Of a stretch of DNA of 47,377 bases, positions 30,545 to 39,700 are shown piece after piece (the first letter of the stretch is position 1; the number at the start of each line of letters is the position of its first letter). The notes under the pieces were generated by a model that saw nothing but the letters and a program-made list of their open reading frames with translations, searched no databases and was not told the origin of the DNA. Source of the DNA: a virus. A program made the translations under genes and the position numbers. The DNA is taken from IMG/VR virus record IMGVR_UViG_3300032282_002907, positions 1 through 47,377 of that record; one strand, written 5' to 3'.

Positions 30545-31702
30545 ATGTCGGAACAAAATATAGAAAAGAACCAGCCAGGTACTACAGGTACAGGTCATGT
30601 GGGCGGAACAGAACCAGGACTCTATCAGGGTCAGGGAGCATTCGCATCAGGATCAGATGCTGGAGTAAACATACCAGGTAATTACGGTGACGGCGGTGTC
30701 TTGGGTAATATCCCAGCATCACTATCAGGAATTACATCTGGACCAAATGCAGTTAACCCTTCAGGTGAGGCTGGATCAGGTATCCTACGCCCAGAGCAAG
30801 CACGTCGTTTTATTGACTACGTGTGGGATGCAACCATTCTCGCCCAAGATGGCCGTCGTGTTACTATGAGAGCCAATACAATGGAACTCGAAAAGGTAAA
30901 CGTTGGAGAGCGTGTAATTCGTTCTGCTACACAGGCACTCGGAGAGTACACAAATGCTGGAGCAACTTTCTCAAAGGTTGAATTGACTACAAAGAAGATT
31001 CGTCTTGACTGGGAAGTAACTGCAGAAGCACTAGAAGATAATATTGAAGGTGCAGCACTTGAAGATCATATCGTTCGTCTTATGACAAACGCATTTGGTA
31101 ATGACATCGAAGACCTTGCCATTAATGGTACAGGCGACGGTGCCGATGGTGCATTCCTTGGAATTATGAACGGTTTCGTAAACCGTGTAACTTCTGATGG
31201 AGACGCACACGAAGCAGTAGTTACAGTTACAAATGATAACTGGACAACTGATGCAATGCAGAAGATCATTCTTGCAATGCCACGTAAGTATCGTGCTATC
31301 AAGTCTAACTTGAAGTTCTATGCTGGTACAGATGCATTCCAGGGAATCGTTAAGAATAACGGTACTCTTGCAGACGCAGTAGCTGAGGCATTTGCTTCAC
31401 AAGCTGGCGGTACTCCAATGAATCGTCAAGCCTACCTTGATGGTGGAGCACAGACATTCGGTGGAGCACGTTCAACACGTGTTCTCGGAATTGACGTACA
31501 AGAAGTTCCTTACTATCCTGCAGGTTATGTTGATTTGACATTCCCACAGAACCGTGTATGGGGCTTCCAGCGTGACATCACTGTAAACCGTGAATACAAG
31601 CCAAAGAAGGACACTGTAGAATACACAGTCTTCGTTCGCTTCGGTATTCAATGGGAAGAGCAGGATGCTATCGCATTCGCTGACGCTGCTTCAGAATCAT
31701 AA
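30545..31702 (+). CDS. Major capsid protein (HK97 fold)
   Basis: 385 residues. The first about 90 are Gly-rich and flexible ('GTTGTGHVGGTEPGLYQGQG'). A classical capsid body follows, with 'RVTMRANTMELEKVNVGERV', 'VTAEALEDNIEGAALEDHIV', 'FGNDIEDLAINGTGDG' and 'FLGIMNGF', as in HK97-like major capsids. Its ribosome site (AGGAGGTGA) is the strongest in the window. Codon choice shifts towards CGT, AAG, GAC and other C- or G-ending codons compared with neighbours, as expected for very high expression. A strong hairpin terminator follows. Confidence 0.92.
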   Translation: MSEQNIEKNQPGTTGTGHVGGTEPGLYQGQGAFASGSDAGVNIPGNYGDGGVLGNIPASLSGITSGPNAVNPSGEAGSGILRPEQARRFIDYVWDATILAQDGRRVTMRANTMELEKVNVGERVIRSATQALGEYTNAGATFSKVELTTKKIRLDWEVTAEALEDNIEGAALEDHIVRLMTNAFGNDIEDLAINGTGDGADGAFLGIMNGFVNRVTSDGDAHEAVVTVTNDNWTTDAMQKIILAMPRKYRAIKSNLKFYAGTDAFQGIVKNNGTLADAVAEAFASQAGGTPMNRQAYLDGGAQTFGGARSTRVLGIDVQEVPYYPAGYVDLTFPQNRVWGFQRDITVNREYKPKKDTVEYTVFVRFGIQWEEQDAIAFADAASES

Positions 31703-31721
31703 TCTGTAAACAGTTTAAATT

Positions 31722-31756
31722 AGGGGGAGTGGGAGTTAATTCTCCTGCTCCCCTTA
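31722..31756 (+). terminator. Long hairpin after the capsid gene
   Basis: The arms GGGGAGTGGGAG and CTCCTGCTCCCC pair with two G-U wobbles around a TTAATT loop, and flanking bases extend the stem. The following T-run is short, so termination may be partial. Confidence 0.7.
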
Positions 31757-31767
31757 TTAACTTATAA

Positions 31768-31776
31768 TGATATAAT
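31768..31776 (+). promoter_or_regulatory. Extended -10 promoter before the gene at 31795
   Basis: TGA-TATAAT, then a short leader with AGGAGGA before ATG. It restarts transcription after the capsid terminator. Confidence 0.65.
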
Positions 31777-31794
31777 ACTATTTAGGAGGAAATA

Positions 31795-32274
31795 ATGGAA
31801 AATATAAATGAAAATCCAGTTGTAGAAGAAAATACTGAAACACCAATTATTGAAGAAACACCAGAGGTTATTGAAATCCCTGTAGTTGAAGAACCAGTAG
31901 TTGAAGCTCCAGTTGTTGAAACACCAGTTGTAGAAGCACCACTTGCTGAAGAGCCTAAAAAAGAGCCAGAAGCAATTAGTACAAATGATTTTACAAAATC
32001 AACATTAGAGCGAGAAGTAGTTGGATCAGTAGACAATGGAGCTATTGGAGTTGCTACAGCACCAAAGCCAGTTCAAAGAAAATCTTCTAAGAAAACAGAC
32101 GAAGTTAAAAAGACTATGGCAATTCACTCAACCAAGAATGTTACATGGCAGGGTGTTGGAAAAGTTTACAGAGGATACAATATTGTAACCGAAGAAGCTG
32201 CAGAACAATGGTTAACTCGTAGCCACATCCGTACAGCAACACCAGAAGAAGTTGCAAAGGAATTTGGTAAGTAA
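31795..32274 (+). CDS. Glu/Pro/Val-repeat head protein
   Basis: 159 residues. Residues about 5-60 are repeats of 'PVVEEP/APVVETP' type, acidic and extended, probably unstructured. The C-terminal 55 residues ('AIHSTKNVTWQGVGKVYRGY' to 'RTATPEEVAKEFGK') form a small basic domain. It follows the capsid gene with its own promoter and strong AGGAGGA site, so it may be abundant. A decoration, capsid-associated or connector-zone role is possible, but no family is recognised. A minus-strand frame over the repeat is an artefact. Confidence 0.6.
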   Translation: MENINENPVVEENTETPIIEETPEVIEIPVVEEPVVEAPVVETPVVEAPLAEEPKKEPEAISTNDFTKSTLEREVVGSVDNGAIGVATAPKPVQRKSSKKTDEVKKTMAIHSTKNVTWQGVGKVYRGYNIVTEEAAEQWLTRSHIRTATPEEVAKEFGK

Positions 32275-32277
32275 TAA

Positions 32278-33186
32278 ATGGAGGTCATGAGAGTTCCACC
32301 TTATCCTATTACAACTACTTGGAATTTACCCATACCAAACTATGAGTATATTCAATATGTTGAGGATCTGGTGGATCACTCAGTAGTAGAGACTACAGTG
32401 ATGTCAGATGCTAATGGAGTAGTTGAGTATGAACTACCATTAGAAAAAGTACAGTATGATAGAAAATTTTATATTAAGTTTTATGACTCAGAGCATATTC
32501 ACACACTTTATGAAGAAAATTTAGATATTATTAGACCATATGTAAATGCCAAAAAAATGGCTACAACTGCTTCAGAGATTGCAGATTATAGAATGCAAGA
32601 GCTTCTTGCCAGAGCGGTAATTGATACAATTATTCCAAATGGTTTTTATAATCATAAACAGGTTATTCAAGCAGTTGGACAAGGCACAGATTACTTCCCA
32701 GTTTGGTATGATACAAACAAAGTTTTAAAAGTATATGAAAATAATGTACTTGTTTATGATGTGGAAACTCCAACAGAAAATATTTATGATTATATTATTA
32801 CTTTAGATAACTCTGCAATTCAAAGAGTTATTTTAGATCCATATAATCGTGCTGAAAAAACACCACCAGATTTGCTTAGCGCAAGAGGAGATCTTGGATA
32901 TTATGGTTTTCAATCAGTTTCATTTCCAACGGGATATGATTATACCTTTATTGTAGATAGTGGATATAAGACAATTCCATCAGATGTTGAAGTTGCGACT
33001 AAAGCACTTATTGAAGATATCCAGTGTGGAAAACTAGACTACTATAAGAGATATATTACTGCTTATAATACTGATCAGTTTAGAATTCAATTTGATAAAT
33101 CAGTTCTTGATGGAACTGGAAACATGCTAGTAGATAAGATATTAGATAAGTATGCAAATACTATTCTTAAACCAGGGATAATCTAA
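32278..33186 (+). CDS. Head-tail adaptor-type connector protein
   Basis: 302 residues. The first about 100 residues are beta-rich ('VEDLVDHSVVETTVMSDANG'). The middle 'ASEIADYRMQELLARAVIDT' and the C-terminal 'DVEVATKALIEDIQCGKLDY' helices resemble adaptor proteins that sit under the portal. A start at ATG 32278 is preferred, since a GGAGG only two bases before the ATG at 32287 is too close to serve as a ribosome site. It overlaps the next gene by one base. Role inferred from fold pattern and order. Confidence 0.6.
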   Translation: MEVMRVPPYPITTTWNLPIPNYEYIQYVEDLVDHSVVETTVMSDANGVVEYELPLEKVQYDRKFYIKFYDSEHIHTLYEENLDIIRPYVNAKKMATTASEIADYRMQELLARAVIDTIIPNGFYNHKQVIQAVGQGTDYFPVWYDTNKVLKVYENNVLVYDVETPTENIYDYIITLDNSAIQRVILDPYNRAEKTPPDLLSARGDLGYYGFQSVSFPTGYDYTFIVDSGYKTIPSDVEVATKALIEDIQCGKLDYYKRYITAYNTDQFRIQFDKSVLDGTGNMLVDKILDKYANTILKPGII

Positions 33187-33632
33187 TGATATGCGAAGCA
33201 ACGGACTTTATGTTTCCAATGCAAGCAGATATATTCTATCCTTTGGTAGAACAAGGTGCATATGGTAACGTTAAAAAAGCTTGGATTCAGGATAGAACTG
33301 TTGCTCTTGCCGTTGCTCCAGTTGGTCGTGCAGGCAAAGAAGAAATTACTCCAAATGTTAATATTACACAAGGATCTATCTTACTTGGAAGAACGAAGTC
33401 GGATATAAGAGTATCTAGTAAAGATGATCGCAATTCAATTACAAATGTTTTAATTACTAATATTAAAGATAAAAACTGTAATGAGTTTTATTTGGAAACA
33501 TCAGGTCCAAGATCTGGAAAGTCTACAATTTTTGAAATTGCAACACAAGAACCTTTTATGGGTCCATTTGGAAATATTGAATATTATAATTTAGTTATAC
33601 GCAGATCAGAAAATCAGGCGGTAGATATTTAA
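33186..33632 (+). CDS. Head-closure / stopper-like protein
   Basis: 148 residues in TAATG overlap with both neighbours. It has beta-rich segments 'RTVALAVAPVGRAGKEEITP' and 'GRTKSDIRVSSKDDRNSITN' with a 'GPFGNIEYYNLVIRRSE' end. The size, and the position after the adaptor and before the tail-completion genes, match stopper proteins in siphophages. Homology is not evident by eye, so the assignment is mainly positional. Confidence 0.5.
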   Translation: MICEATDFMFPMQADIFYPLVEQGAYGNVKKAWIQDRTVALAVAPVGRAGKEEITPNVNITQGSILLGRTKSDIRVSSKDDRNSITNVLITNIKDKNCNEFYLETSGPRSGKSTIFEIATQEPFMGPFGNIEYYNLVIRRSENQAVDI

Positions 33633-34300
33633 TGATAAAGGTTAATGATTTAAAATTTAGAAAAGATATGGATAATATATTAGCATATTCTTTTGGATTT
33701 TTAGAGGGCATGGAAAAAGGAAAATTAGCTCTATATGGAAAACTTGGGCCAGAAGTAACAGCACTAGCATCTGAGTTTATTGATGCAAATGCTAGAATGA
33801 ATCCACAAGACTTACACCATGTTTATGAATGGTATCGCACAGGAAGCCCAGATTCAAGACTATTTGATTTTGATTATTCTATTAGTAAGTATGGAATATC
33901 TTTTAGCAGCACATTAAAACAATCTACTACGATTAAAGATGGTTCAAAAGTTCCTTTTTATAATAAAGCCACAATAATGGAAAGTGGAGTTTCTGTAACA
34001 ATTAAACCTAAAGTGGCAGATGCTTTGAGGTTTGAAGTAGATGGAGACATTGTTTATACTAAGGGACAAATTACCATTGACAATCCTGGAGGAAATACTG
34101 CAGGAAAATTTGAAAATGTAGTAGACATGTTTTTTAATAATTACTTTAAGCAGACATTCTTTAGATTAACAGGTTTAGATAAACATTTTAAAAATCCATC
34201 AATATATAAACAAAATTTAAAAAATGGAAAAAAACAAGGTAGATATGCTGGAATTAAAACTGGCTATCAGTGGGTTGCTTCAGCAGGAATAGGTGCATAA
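33632..34300 (+). CDS. Head-tail joining / gp10-like protein
   Basis: 222 residues. The first helical half ('RKDMDNILAYSFGFLEGMEK', 'LGPEVTALASEFIDANARMN') is followed by a beta region ('FDFDYSISKYGISFSSTLKQ', 'KATIMESGVSVTIKP') and a basic C-terminus ('LKNGKKQGRYAGIKTGYQW'). Such proteins in this slot (HK97 gp10 type) join head and tail. It overlaps neighbours by one base at each end, forming a tightly coupled connector operon. Confidence 0.5.
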   Translation: MIKVNDLKFRKDMDNILAYSFGFLEGMEKGKLALYGKLGPEVTALASEFIDANARMNPQDLHHVYEWYRTGSPDSRLFDFDYSISKYGISFSSTLKQSTTIKDGSKVPFYNKATIMESGVSVTIKPKVADALRFEVDGDIVYTKGQITIDNPGGNTAGKFENVVDMFFNNYFKQTFFRLTGLDKHFKNPSIYKQNLKNGKKQGRYAGIKTGYQWVASAGIGA

Positions 34301-34872
34301 TGGCAAATAGTGATTTATTAAATACACCAGTACTTTGGATAAATAAATATTTACAGGATCAAATTCAGCTACTAACTGATATTGAGACACCATTTTTTCC
34401 ATCAACCCCTTCAACAATAAATGATCTAACTCAATATTTTCCAGATGGTGGAGTTATGGCTACTTGGGATAGACTGATTAAAATGAATAAAAGGGGATTT
34501 CCTCATATTAAATGTGAACAACTTCTTTATTATTTTTATGCTACAGCAGATAATTCAATTTTAAATATGGTAAAGATTCAAGAATCAGTTTTAAGATTAA
34601 TGGACAGGTTTGATGAAACAGCAGAAGAAATAAATGCATGGTGTGCAAATAGACAAATACGGTTAGACGATGGATCCGTCATAGATAACATGTTCTATTT
34701 CCATAACTTTAAAGTCTATCAACTGGAAGAAACCAGAGACATTATTGATTTTGGTACAGCACGTACATACGGTGGTAATAAGATAATTATTGACTTTGAT
34801 TATCACGCTATGCCAGATCTAATTAACACATATGAACCAGAATCACGTTTATCTAGTAAAATAATTATATAA
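34300..34872 (+). CDS. Tail terminator / completion-type protein
   Basis: 190 residues from ATG 34300 in a TAATG overlap; a longer frame from 34270 is not supported. 'LLNTPVLWINKYLQDQIQLL' starts an alpha/beta protein with 'MVKIQESVLRLMDRFDETAE' and 'HNFKVYQLEETRDIIDFGTA' segments. The position immediately before the tail tube gene matches tail terminator proteins that cap the tube. The assignment is positional with a weak fold resemblance. Confidence 0.5.
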   Translation: MANSDLLNTPVLWINKYLQDQIQLLTDIETPFFPSTPSTINDLTQYFPDGGVMATWDRLIKMNKRGFPHIKCEQLLYYFYATADNSILNMVKIQESVLRLMDRFDETAEEINAWCANRQIRLDDGSVIDNMFYFHNFKVYQLEETRDIIDFGTARTYGGNKIIIDFDYHAMPDLINTYEPESRLSSKIII

Positions 34873-34875
34873 AAT

Positions 34876-34905
34876 GCGTGTTATACTATAACTGAGGAAA
34901 CACGC
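34876..34905 (+). promoter_or_regulatory. Promoter within an inverted repeat, before the tail tube gene
   Basis: TGT-TATACT (34879-34887) sits between GCGTGT (34876-34881) and ACACGC (34900-34905). The left arm overlaps the promoter and the right arm the early transcript. It could be an operator. The strong AGAGGTGG ribosome site follows 20 bases later. Confidence 0.45.
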
Positions 34906-34939
34906 CTACAATTCAATACAAGAAAAAGAGGTGGAAAAT

Positions 34940-35569
34940 ATGGCATATACAAGAGGCGACAGTACTAACATTATCGTTGGTGCAGCAGCACTTTTCACAT
35001 ACGAACTAGGTAACCTAACAGATGGCGACCTTCCAGCGTATGTAGATGGAACATCATACAAGGATACCCTAAGCGATCCTGCTAATGATTTCCGTAACGT
35101 CGGTTACACAATGAATGGTCTAGAACTACAGTTCCAGCCTGACTTCGGTGAAGTTAAGGTTGATCAGGTTCTTGACGTAGCAAAGCTTTTCAAGCAAGGC
35201 ATGCAGGTTAGCCTAAAGACAGCTTTTGCTGAGTCAACACTTGAAAACCTTCTGTTTTCATTAGCAGGTAAGGATGCAGATCTTTCTTCAGTAGCAGGCA
35301 ACCCAACACTTAACCTATCAGCAGGAGACATCGGAGAATGTCCAGTTGAGCGTGGTTTGGTAGCAGTTGGACCAGGTACAGGTGACTGTGCAGTTGGTTC
35401 AGAATTGGAAAGAGTTTATGTTGCATATCGTGCACTCTCAATTGAGAATGTAACTGTATCAGCAAAGCGTGATGAAGCAACAATGTTTGAAGTTTCATTC
35501 CGTCTACTTCCAAATGATGATGCTTCATACGGTAAGATCGTTGATCGTACTGTTCCAGCACATTCATAA
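34940..35569 (+). CDS. Major tail tube protein
   Basis: 209 residues from ATG 34940, preceded by an AGAGGTGG ribosome site; the GTG at 34931 lies within that site and is not used. It begins 'MAYTRGDSTNIIVGAAALFT', then 'NVGYTMNGLELQFQPDFGEV' and a beta-sandwich continuing 'LERVYVAYRALSIENVTVSA'. The length, the single-copy position before the chaperones and the high-expression codon choice (as in the capsid gene) fit the tube subunit. It ends before a strong terminator. Confidence 0.82.
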   Translation: MAYTRGDSTNIIVGAAALFTYELGNLTDGDLPAYVDGTSYKDTLSDPANDFRNVGYTMNGLELQFQPDFGEVKVDQVLDVAKLFKQGMQVSLKTAFAESTLENLLFSLAGKDADLSSVAGNPTLNLSAGDIGECPVERGLVAVGPGTGDCAVGSELERVYVAYRALSIENVTVSAKRDEATMFEVSFRLLPNDDASYGKIVDRTVPAHS

Positions 35570-35589
35570 TACAATTTAATAATACAGGG

Positions 35590-35627
35590 TTGCCCTTCAT
35601 CTTTGGATGCGGGGCAATTTTGTTTTT
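35590..35627 (+). terminator. Rho-independent terminator after the tail tube gene
   Basis: TTGCCC / GGGCAA with an inner CATC-TTTG-GATG hairpin and a TTTTGTTTTT tract. It is the best terminator in the window and would keep tube expression separate from the chaperones. Confidence 0.9.
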
Positions 35628-35635
35628 GGTATACT
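35627..35635 (+). promoter_or_regulatory. Extended -10, leaderless spacing to ATG 35642
   Basis: TGG-TATACT followed by six bases to ATG 35642. The TG shares its T with the terminator T-run, so terminator and promoter abut. Confidence 0.65.
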
Positions 35636-35641
35636 ATAAGT

Positions 35642-36328
35642 ATGGCTACAAAAATATATGATAGTGAAACAATAAATTTAGTTGATGGAACAGAAATCTA
35701 CCTAACCCCACTAAAAATTAAATATTTGCGTGAATTTATGTTAGCTTTTGATAATGTAAAATCTGCTAAAAGTGATGAAGACGCAACATTAAATCTGCTT
35801 GAATGTGTTAGGATTAGCATGCAGCAATATTTTCCAACCATCAAGACTATAGAGCAATTAGAAGATAGTGTTAACATGCCCAATATATATAAAATTTTAG
35901 AAATCGCAGCGGGGATTAAAATTAATGAAAAATCTGAAGAACCAGTAAAACAACAAGCTGTAGAAAGTGGATCATCCTGGGAAACATTAGATTTGGCCAC
36001 TTTAGAATCTGAGGTTTTTTTGCTCGGAATATGGAAAGACTATGAAGAATTAGAAACATCTCTATCTATGCCAGAATTAACAGCAATATTAAATGTTAAA
36101 AGAGACTCAGACTATAGTGATAAAAGGTTTTTAGCTGCAATGCAAGGTGTTGATTTAGATAAAGAAAGTGGTAAGTCTAATGCAAATGCTTGGGAAGAAA
36201 TGAAAGCTAGAGTTTATAGCAAAGGTCAAGCAACAAATTCAAAAGATGTTTTAGCCCTTCAAGGAATGAATGCACAAAAGGCTGGTTTTGGTATTGGCAT
36301 GGGCCTAACTTACGAAAAAATAGAATAA
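35642..36328 (+). CDS. Tail assembly chaperone, long (fused G-T type) form
   Basis: 228 residues from ATG 35642; a frame from 35603 crosses the terminator and promoter and is rejected. Residues 1-95 are paralogous to the whole protein at 36379 ('DGTEIYLTPLKIKYLREFML', 'NIYKILEIAAGI'). Residues about 115-228 ('WKDYEELETSLSMPELTAIL', 'RFLAAMQGVDLDKESGK') resemble the second domain of siphophage tail chaperones normally reached by frameshifting. Chaperones coat the tape measure during tail assembly. The fused form is encoded here as one continuous gene with a leaderless start, perhaps to keep its output low. Confidence 0.8.
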   Translation: MATKIYDSETINLVDGTEIYLTPLKIKYLREFMLAFDNVKSAKSDEDATLNLLECVRISMQQYFPTIKTIEQLEDSVNMPNIYKILEIAAGIKINEKSEEPVKQQAVESGSSWETLDLATLESEVFLLGIWKDYEELETSLSMPELTAILNVKRDSDYSDKRFLAAMQGVDLDKESGKSNANAWEEMKARVYSKGQATNSKDVLALQGMNAQKAGFGIGMGLTYEKIE

Positions 36329-36343
36329 AAATAAGCCTGCCTA

Positions 36344-36352
36344 TGGTATAAT
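36344..36352 (+). promoter_or_regulatory. Extended -10 promoter before the short tail chaperone
   Basis: TGG-TATAAT with a leader containing a strong AGGAGGA ribosome site ahead of ATG 36379. Confidence 0.65.
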
Positions 36353-36378
36353 TAATCTACTAACATAGGAGGATTTAC

Positions 36379-36705
36379 ATGGCAACTAAGCCACTCGAAC
36401 CAAATCAAGTCGCATTTCTTGACGGTACAGTCATCACAGCACAACCACTAAAGATATCTCTATTGAGACCATTTATGAAAAAATTCCAGGAACTTCCAAA
36501 CGTAACTGACGATAATGATAAATCAATTGATATCCTACTTGATTGCGTACAGATTGCAATGAAGCAGTATAAGCCAGAATTGTCAGAAGATAAGGCAGCT
36601 TTGGAAGATAATCTAGACCTTCCAACAGTATATAAAATTGTGGATATAGCATCTGGAGTTCCTACAATGGATCCAAATTCAGTTGTTAATGTTTTAAATA
36701 AGTAA
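36379..36705 (+). CDS. Tail assembly chaperone, short form
   Basis: 108 residues matching the N-terminal domain of the long chaperone: 'DGTVITAQPLKISLLRPFMK', 'DKSIDILLDCVQIAMKQYKP' and 'LPTVYKIVDIASGV'. It has its own promoter and strong AGGAGGA site, and should be made in larger amounts. In most siphophages short and long chaperones come from one gene pair by a programmed frameshift. Here they are separate paralogous genes. A TTTAAAT heptamer at 36693-36699 leads directly to a stop in the -1 frame and so is not useful for frameshifting. Confidence 0.8.
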   Translation: MATKPLEPNQVAFLDGTVITAQPLKISLLRPFMKKFQELPNVTDDNDKSIDILLDCVQIAMKQYKPELSEDKAALEDNLDLPTVYKIVDIASGVPTMDPNSVVNVLNK

Positions 36706-36728
36706 AAAGAAAAGGGGTGTCGTAATCA

Positions 36729-39700
36729 GTGTCAGATATAAATTCCAATATTCGTATTGACTTTGATACTGGTTCGGCTCTCGCTCAACTTCGTAATTTA
36801 CAGGCTGGGCTTTCTAAGTTTCATCAAACACTTGCAGAGGGAAACCTTGCAGCAGCTAATGCTCAAAAAGGCTTAACCACAAGCTTAATCCAATCAGTCA
36901 ATGCTACAGGTAAGTTTTCTGCAAGTCAAAGAACGGTAGCAACAAGTACAACCGCTTTTACAAATGCTCTTGAAAAGAATCAACTAAGCCTTAAGCAATA
37001 TTTTAGATATTCTGCTGCAGCAGCTACGGCTAATACAAGGGTTCTTAAAGGCGCCTTTGAATCTGAACGTGAGATTTTAAATCGTGCCAGTAGAGATAGA
37101 GTCAAATCTTTACAGTCTCAGTATATACAGTTAAACAAGGCTAATAACTCCCTTGTTAAAACTCTTCAAATTTTACCAAAAACTTTGCAGATGTCTAATG
37201 GCCAGTTTACAGAACTTGGCACTAGAATGCAAATGGCTGCTCAAAGACAGCAATTTTTAAATCAATTATTAAAACAAGGATCAACACAGCTTCTTAATTT
37301 TGGTAAGAATATGCAGTGGGCTGGCCGTCAGCTTATGGTTGGTTTGACTATTCCTTTGTCTATGTTGGCAGGGTATGCTGCAAAAGCATTTAGAGAACTA
37401 GAGCAAGAAACAGTAAACTTTAGACGTGTTTATGGAGACATGTTTACTAGTGATGCTGAAACACAAAAAGCAATTGATAATATTCAAAAAATTGCAGTAG
37501 AGTATAGCAAGTATGGTATTGCAGTAAAAGATACCATGTCTATGGCTTCTAAAGCAGCAGCAGCAGGTTTTACTGGTGCTAATCTTGATGCACAAGTTAA
37601 ACAAGCAAATAAACTTGCAGTGCTTGGTCAAATTGACCAACAAAAAGCTTTAGATACAACAATTTCATTGCAAAATGCTTTTGGTTTATCTGCAGATCAA
37701 CTTGCTAAAAAGATTAACTTTCTTAACGCAGTTGAAAACCAAACTGTAGTATCTCTTGATGATATTACAACAGCAATTCCAAAAGTAGCCCCAGTAATTA
37801 AACAGCTTGGTGGATCTGTAGAAGATCTTGCATTCTTCCTTACAGCTATGAAAGAAGGAGGTATCAATGCCTCTGAAGGGGCTAACGCATTAAAGTCTGG
37901 TCTTGCTGGATTAATTAATCCAACAAAGGCAGCAAGAACAATGTTGCAAGGTTATGGAATTGACATTAATGGAATTGTTAATGGCAATGCTGGAAATTTA
38001 AAAAATACAGTTGTAGATTTTGCAAGAGCACTTGACACACTTGCCCCATTACAAAGAGCAAGAGCAATTGAAACAATGTTTGGTAAATTTCAATTTGCTC
38101 GTTTATCTACATTATTTCAAAATGTTACAAAAGATGGATCTCAAGCAAGTAGAACACTAAATCTTGCTACAGCATCAGTTGAAGAATTAGCAATCTTATC
38201 AGAACGAGAAATGGGTAAGGTTGAAAATGCAGTTGGAGTTAAGTTCCAAGCAGCAATTGAAAAAATGAAAGTATCTCTTATGCCAATTGGTAAAGAGTTT
38301 TTAAAAGCAGCAACACCAATTATTGAGTTTTTTGGTAAAATGTTTGATAAATTTAATAATTTAGGTGATGGCACTAAAAAAGTTATAACAATTATTGTTG
38401 GTGCTTTGGGACTTATTGGACCAGTAGCACTGATGACTTTTGGTGTGCTTGCCAATGGAGCAGCAAATGTTATTAAATTTTTTGCTTTATTGCGTGGAGG
38501 AGTAGCAAAATTAAATGGTCAGACAAAGTTTCTTGGTGGTGGATTTGATTATTTAACTCAAACAGAGATAGATAATGCTGTTCAATCAAATGCTCTTCAT
38601 GCATCACATGCAAAATTAATTTCTGTTTTTAATGTTGAAAAAACATCTCTAGATTCTTTAGCAGGCTCTTATGCAAATGCAGCATCACAAGCTAGAGCAC
38701 TTGCTTCCTCATCTCCAGGATTATTTGCAGCCCCAGGTGCAAGAGCTGCCGTAAGTAAACTTCCTCAAAGCAAAAAATATGCACAAGGTGTTTTATCAGT
38801 TCCTGGACCAAAGGGTGCTGGAGATATTCAACCAGCAATGCTTGCCCCAGGTGAAGCGGTTATTCCATCAAAGCAATCTGAAAAACATCGTGGTTTAATT
38901 CAAGCAATTATGAGCGATCAAATTCCAGGCCACATGGCTGGAAGAATTCCTAAAGGTTCACAAAGTTCTAGAGACCCACTATTTCTTGGAATGCCAAAAT
39001 CATTTAAAGATGTTACTACAAAAATAGCAAACCAAAGAATGCTAGACGAGCTAGATCGTGCAATTAAAAATAGTCCATATGGGGCAATGCCTGTTTCAAA
39101 CTTTGGAAAATTGGTTACAGAAACAACTGGTCGAAGTTTTCCAGTCAAAGGGGTTGGTGGTGTTTATCAGCAACCAAATGGAGAACAAGTATTTGTTAAG
39201 CCAGTAGTAGATCTTGAAGCTGCACGAGCAGAAGAGCTATCAACTATTTTTACAAGCAAGGGTCATGGATTAGTAGCACCAAAACAAGAAATTAAAACAA
39301 TGATGGATCCAACAGATCCAACTGGAAAAAGAAAACTAGCAGTTCTTGTATCACCATATAATCCTAAGTTTGCAAATCCAACTGGTAAATTTACAAAACA
39401 ACAAATGGCTGATCAACTTTATGCATCATCCCTAAGAGGAGATAAAGACTTACAGACAGCAAATGTTTCTGGAAATATGGTTATTGATGCAGGCACGTCA
39501 TACGCATATAGCACGGCATCAGGAAAAAGAACGCAAACAACCTCTTTAAAATCAGTATTAGAACAAGCACAAATAAATACGCTTGGAGTTGCAGGTAGTG
39601 GAGCAAGAAGAGACTTTGCAGATTCAATAGCCCCAATAGCAAGGAAAATGTCCGCAGACGAGTTTGAAACCCTTATGTCTGGTACTGTAAAGACTCACAA

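Noticed and set aside
35603-35641. Upstream extension of the long chaperone
   Set aside because: It runs through a strong terminator and the -10 element. ATG 35642 fits the promoter exactly.
36693-36699. TTTAAAT as a programmed -1 frameshift site in the short tail chaperone
   Set aside because: After a -1 slip the next codon is TAA, so no extension would be made.
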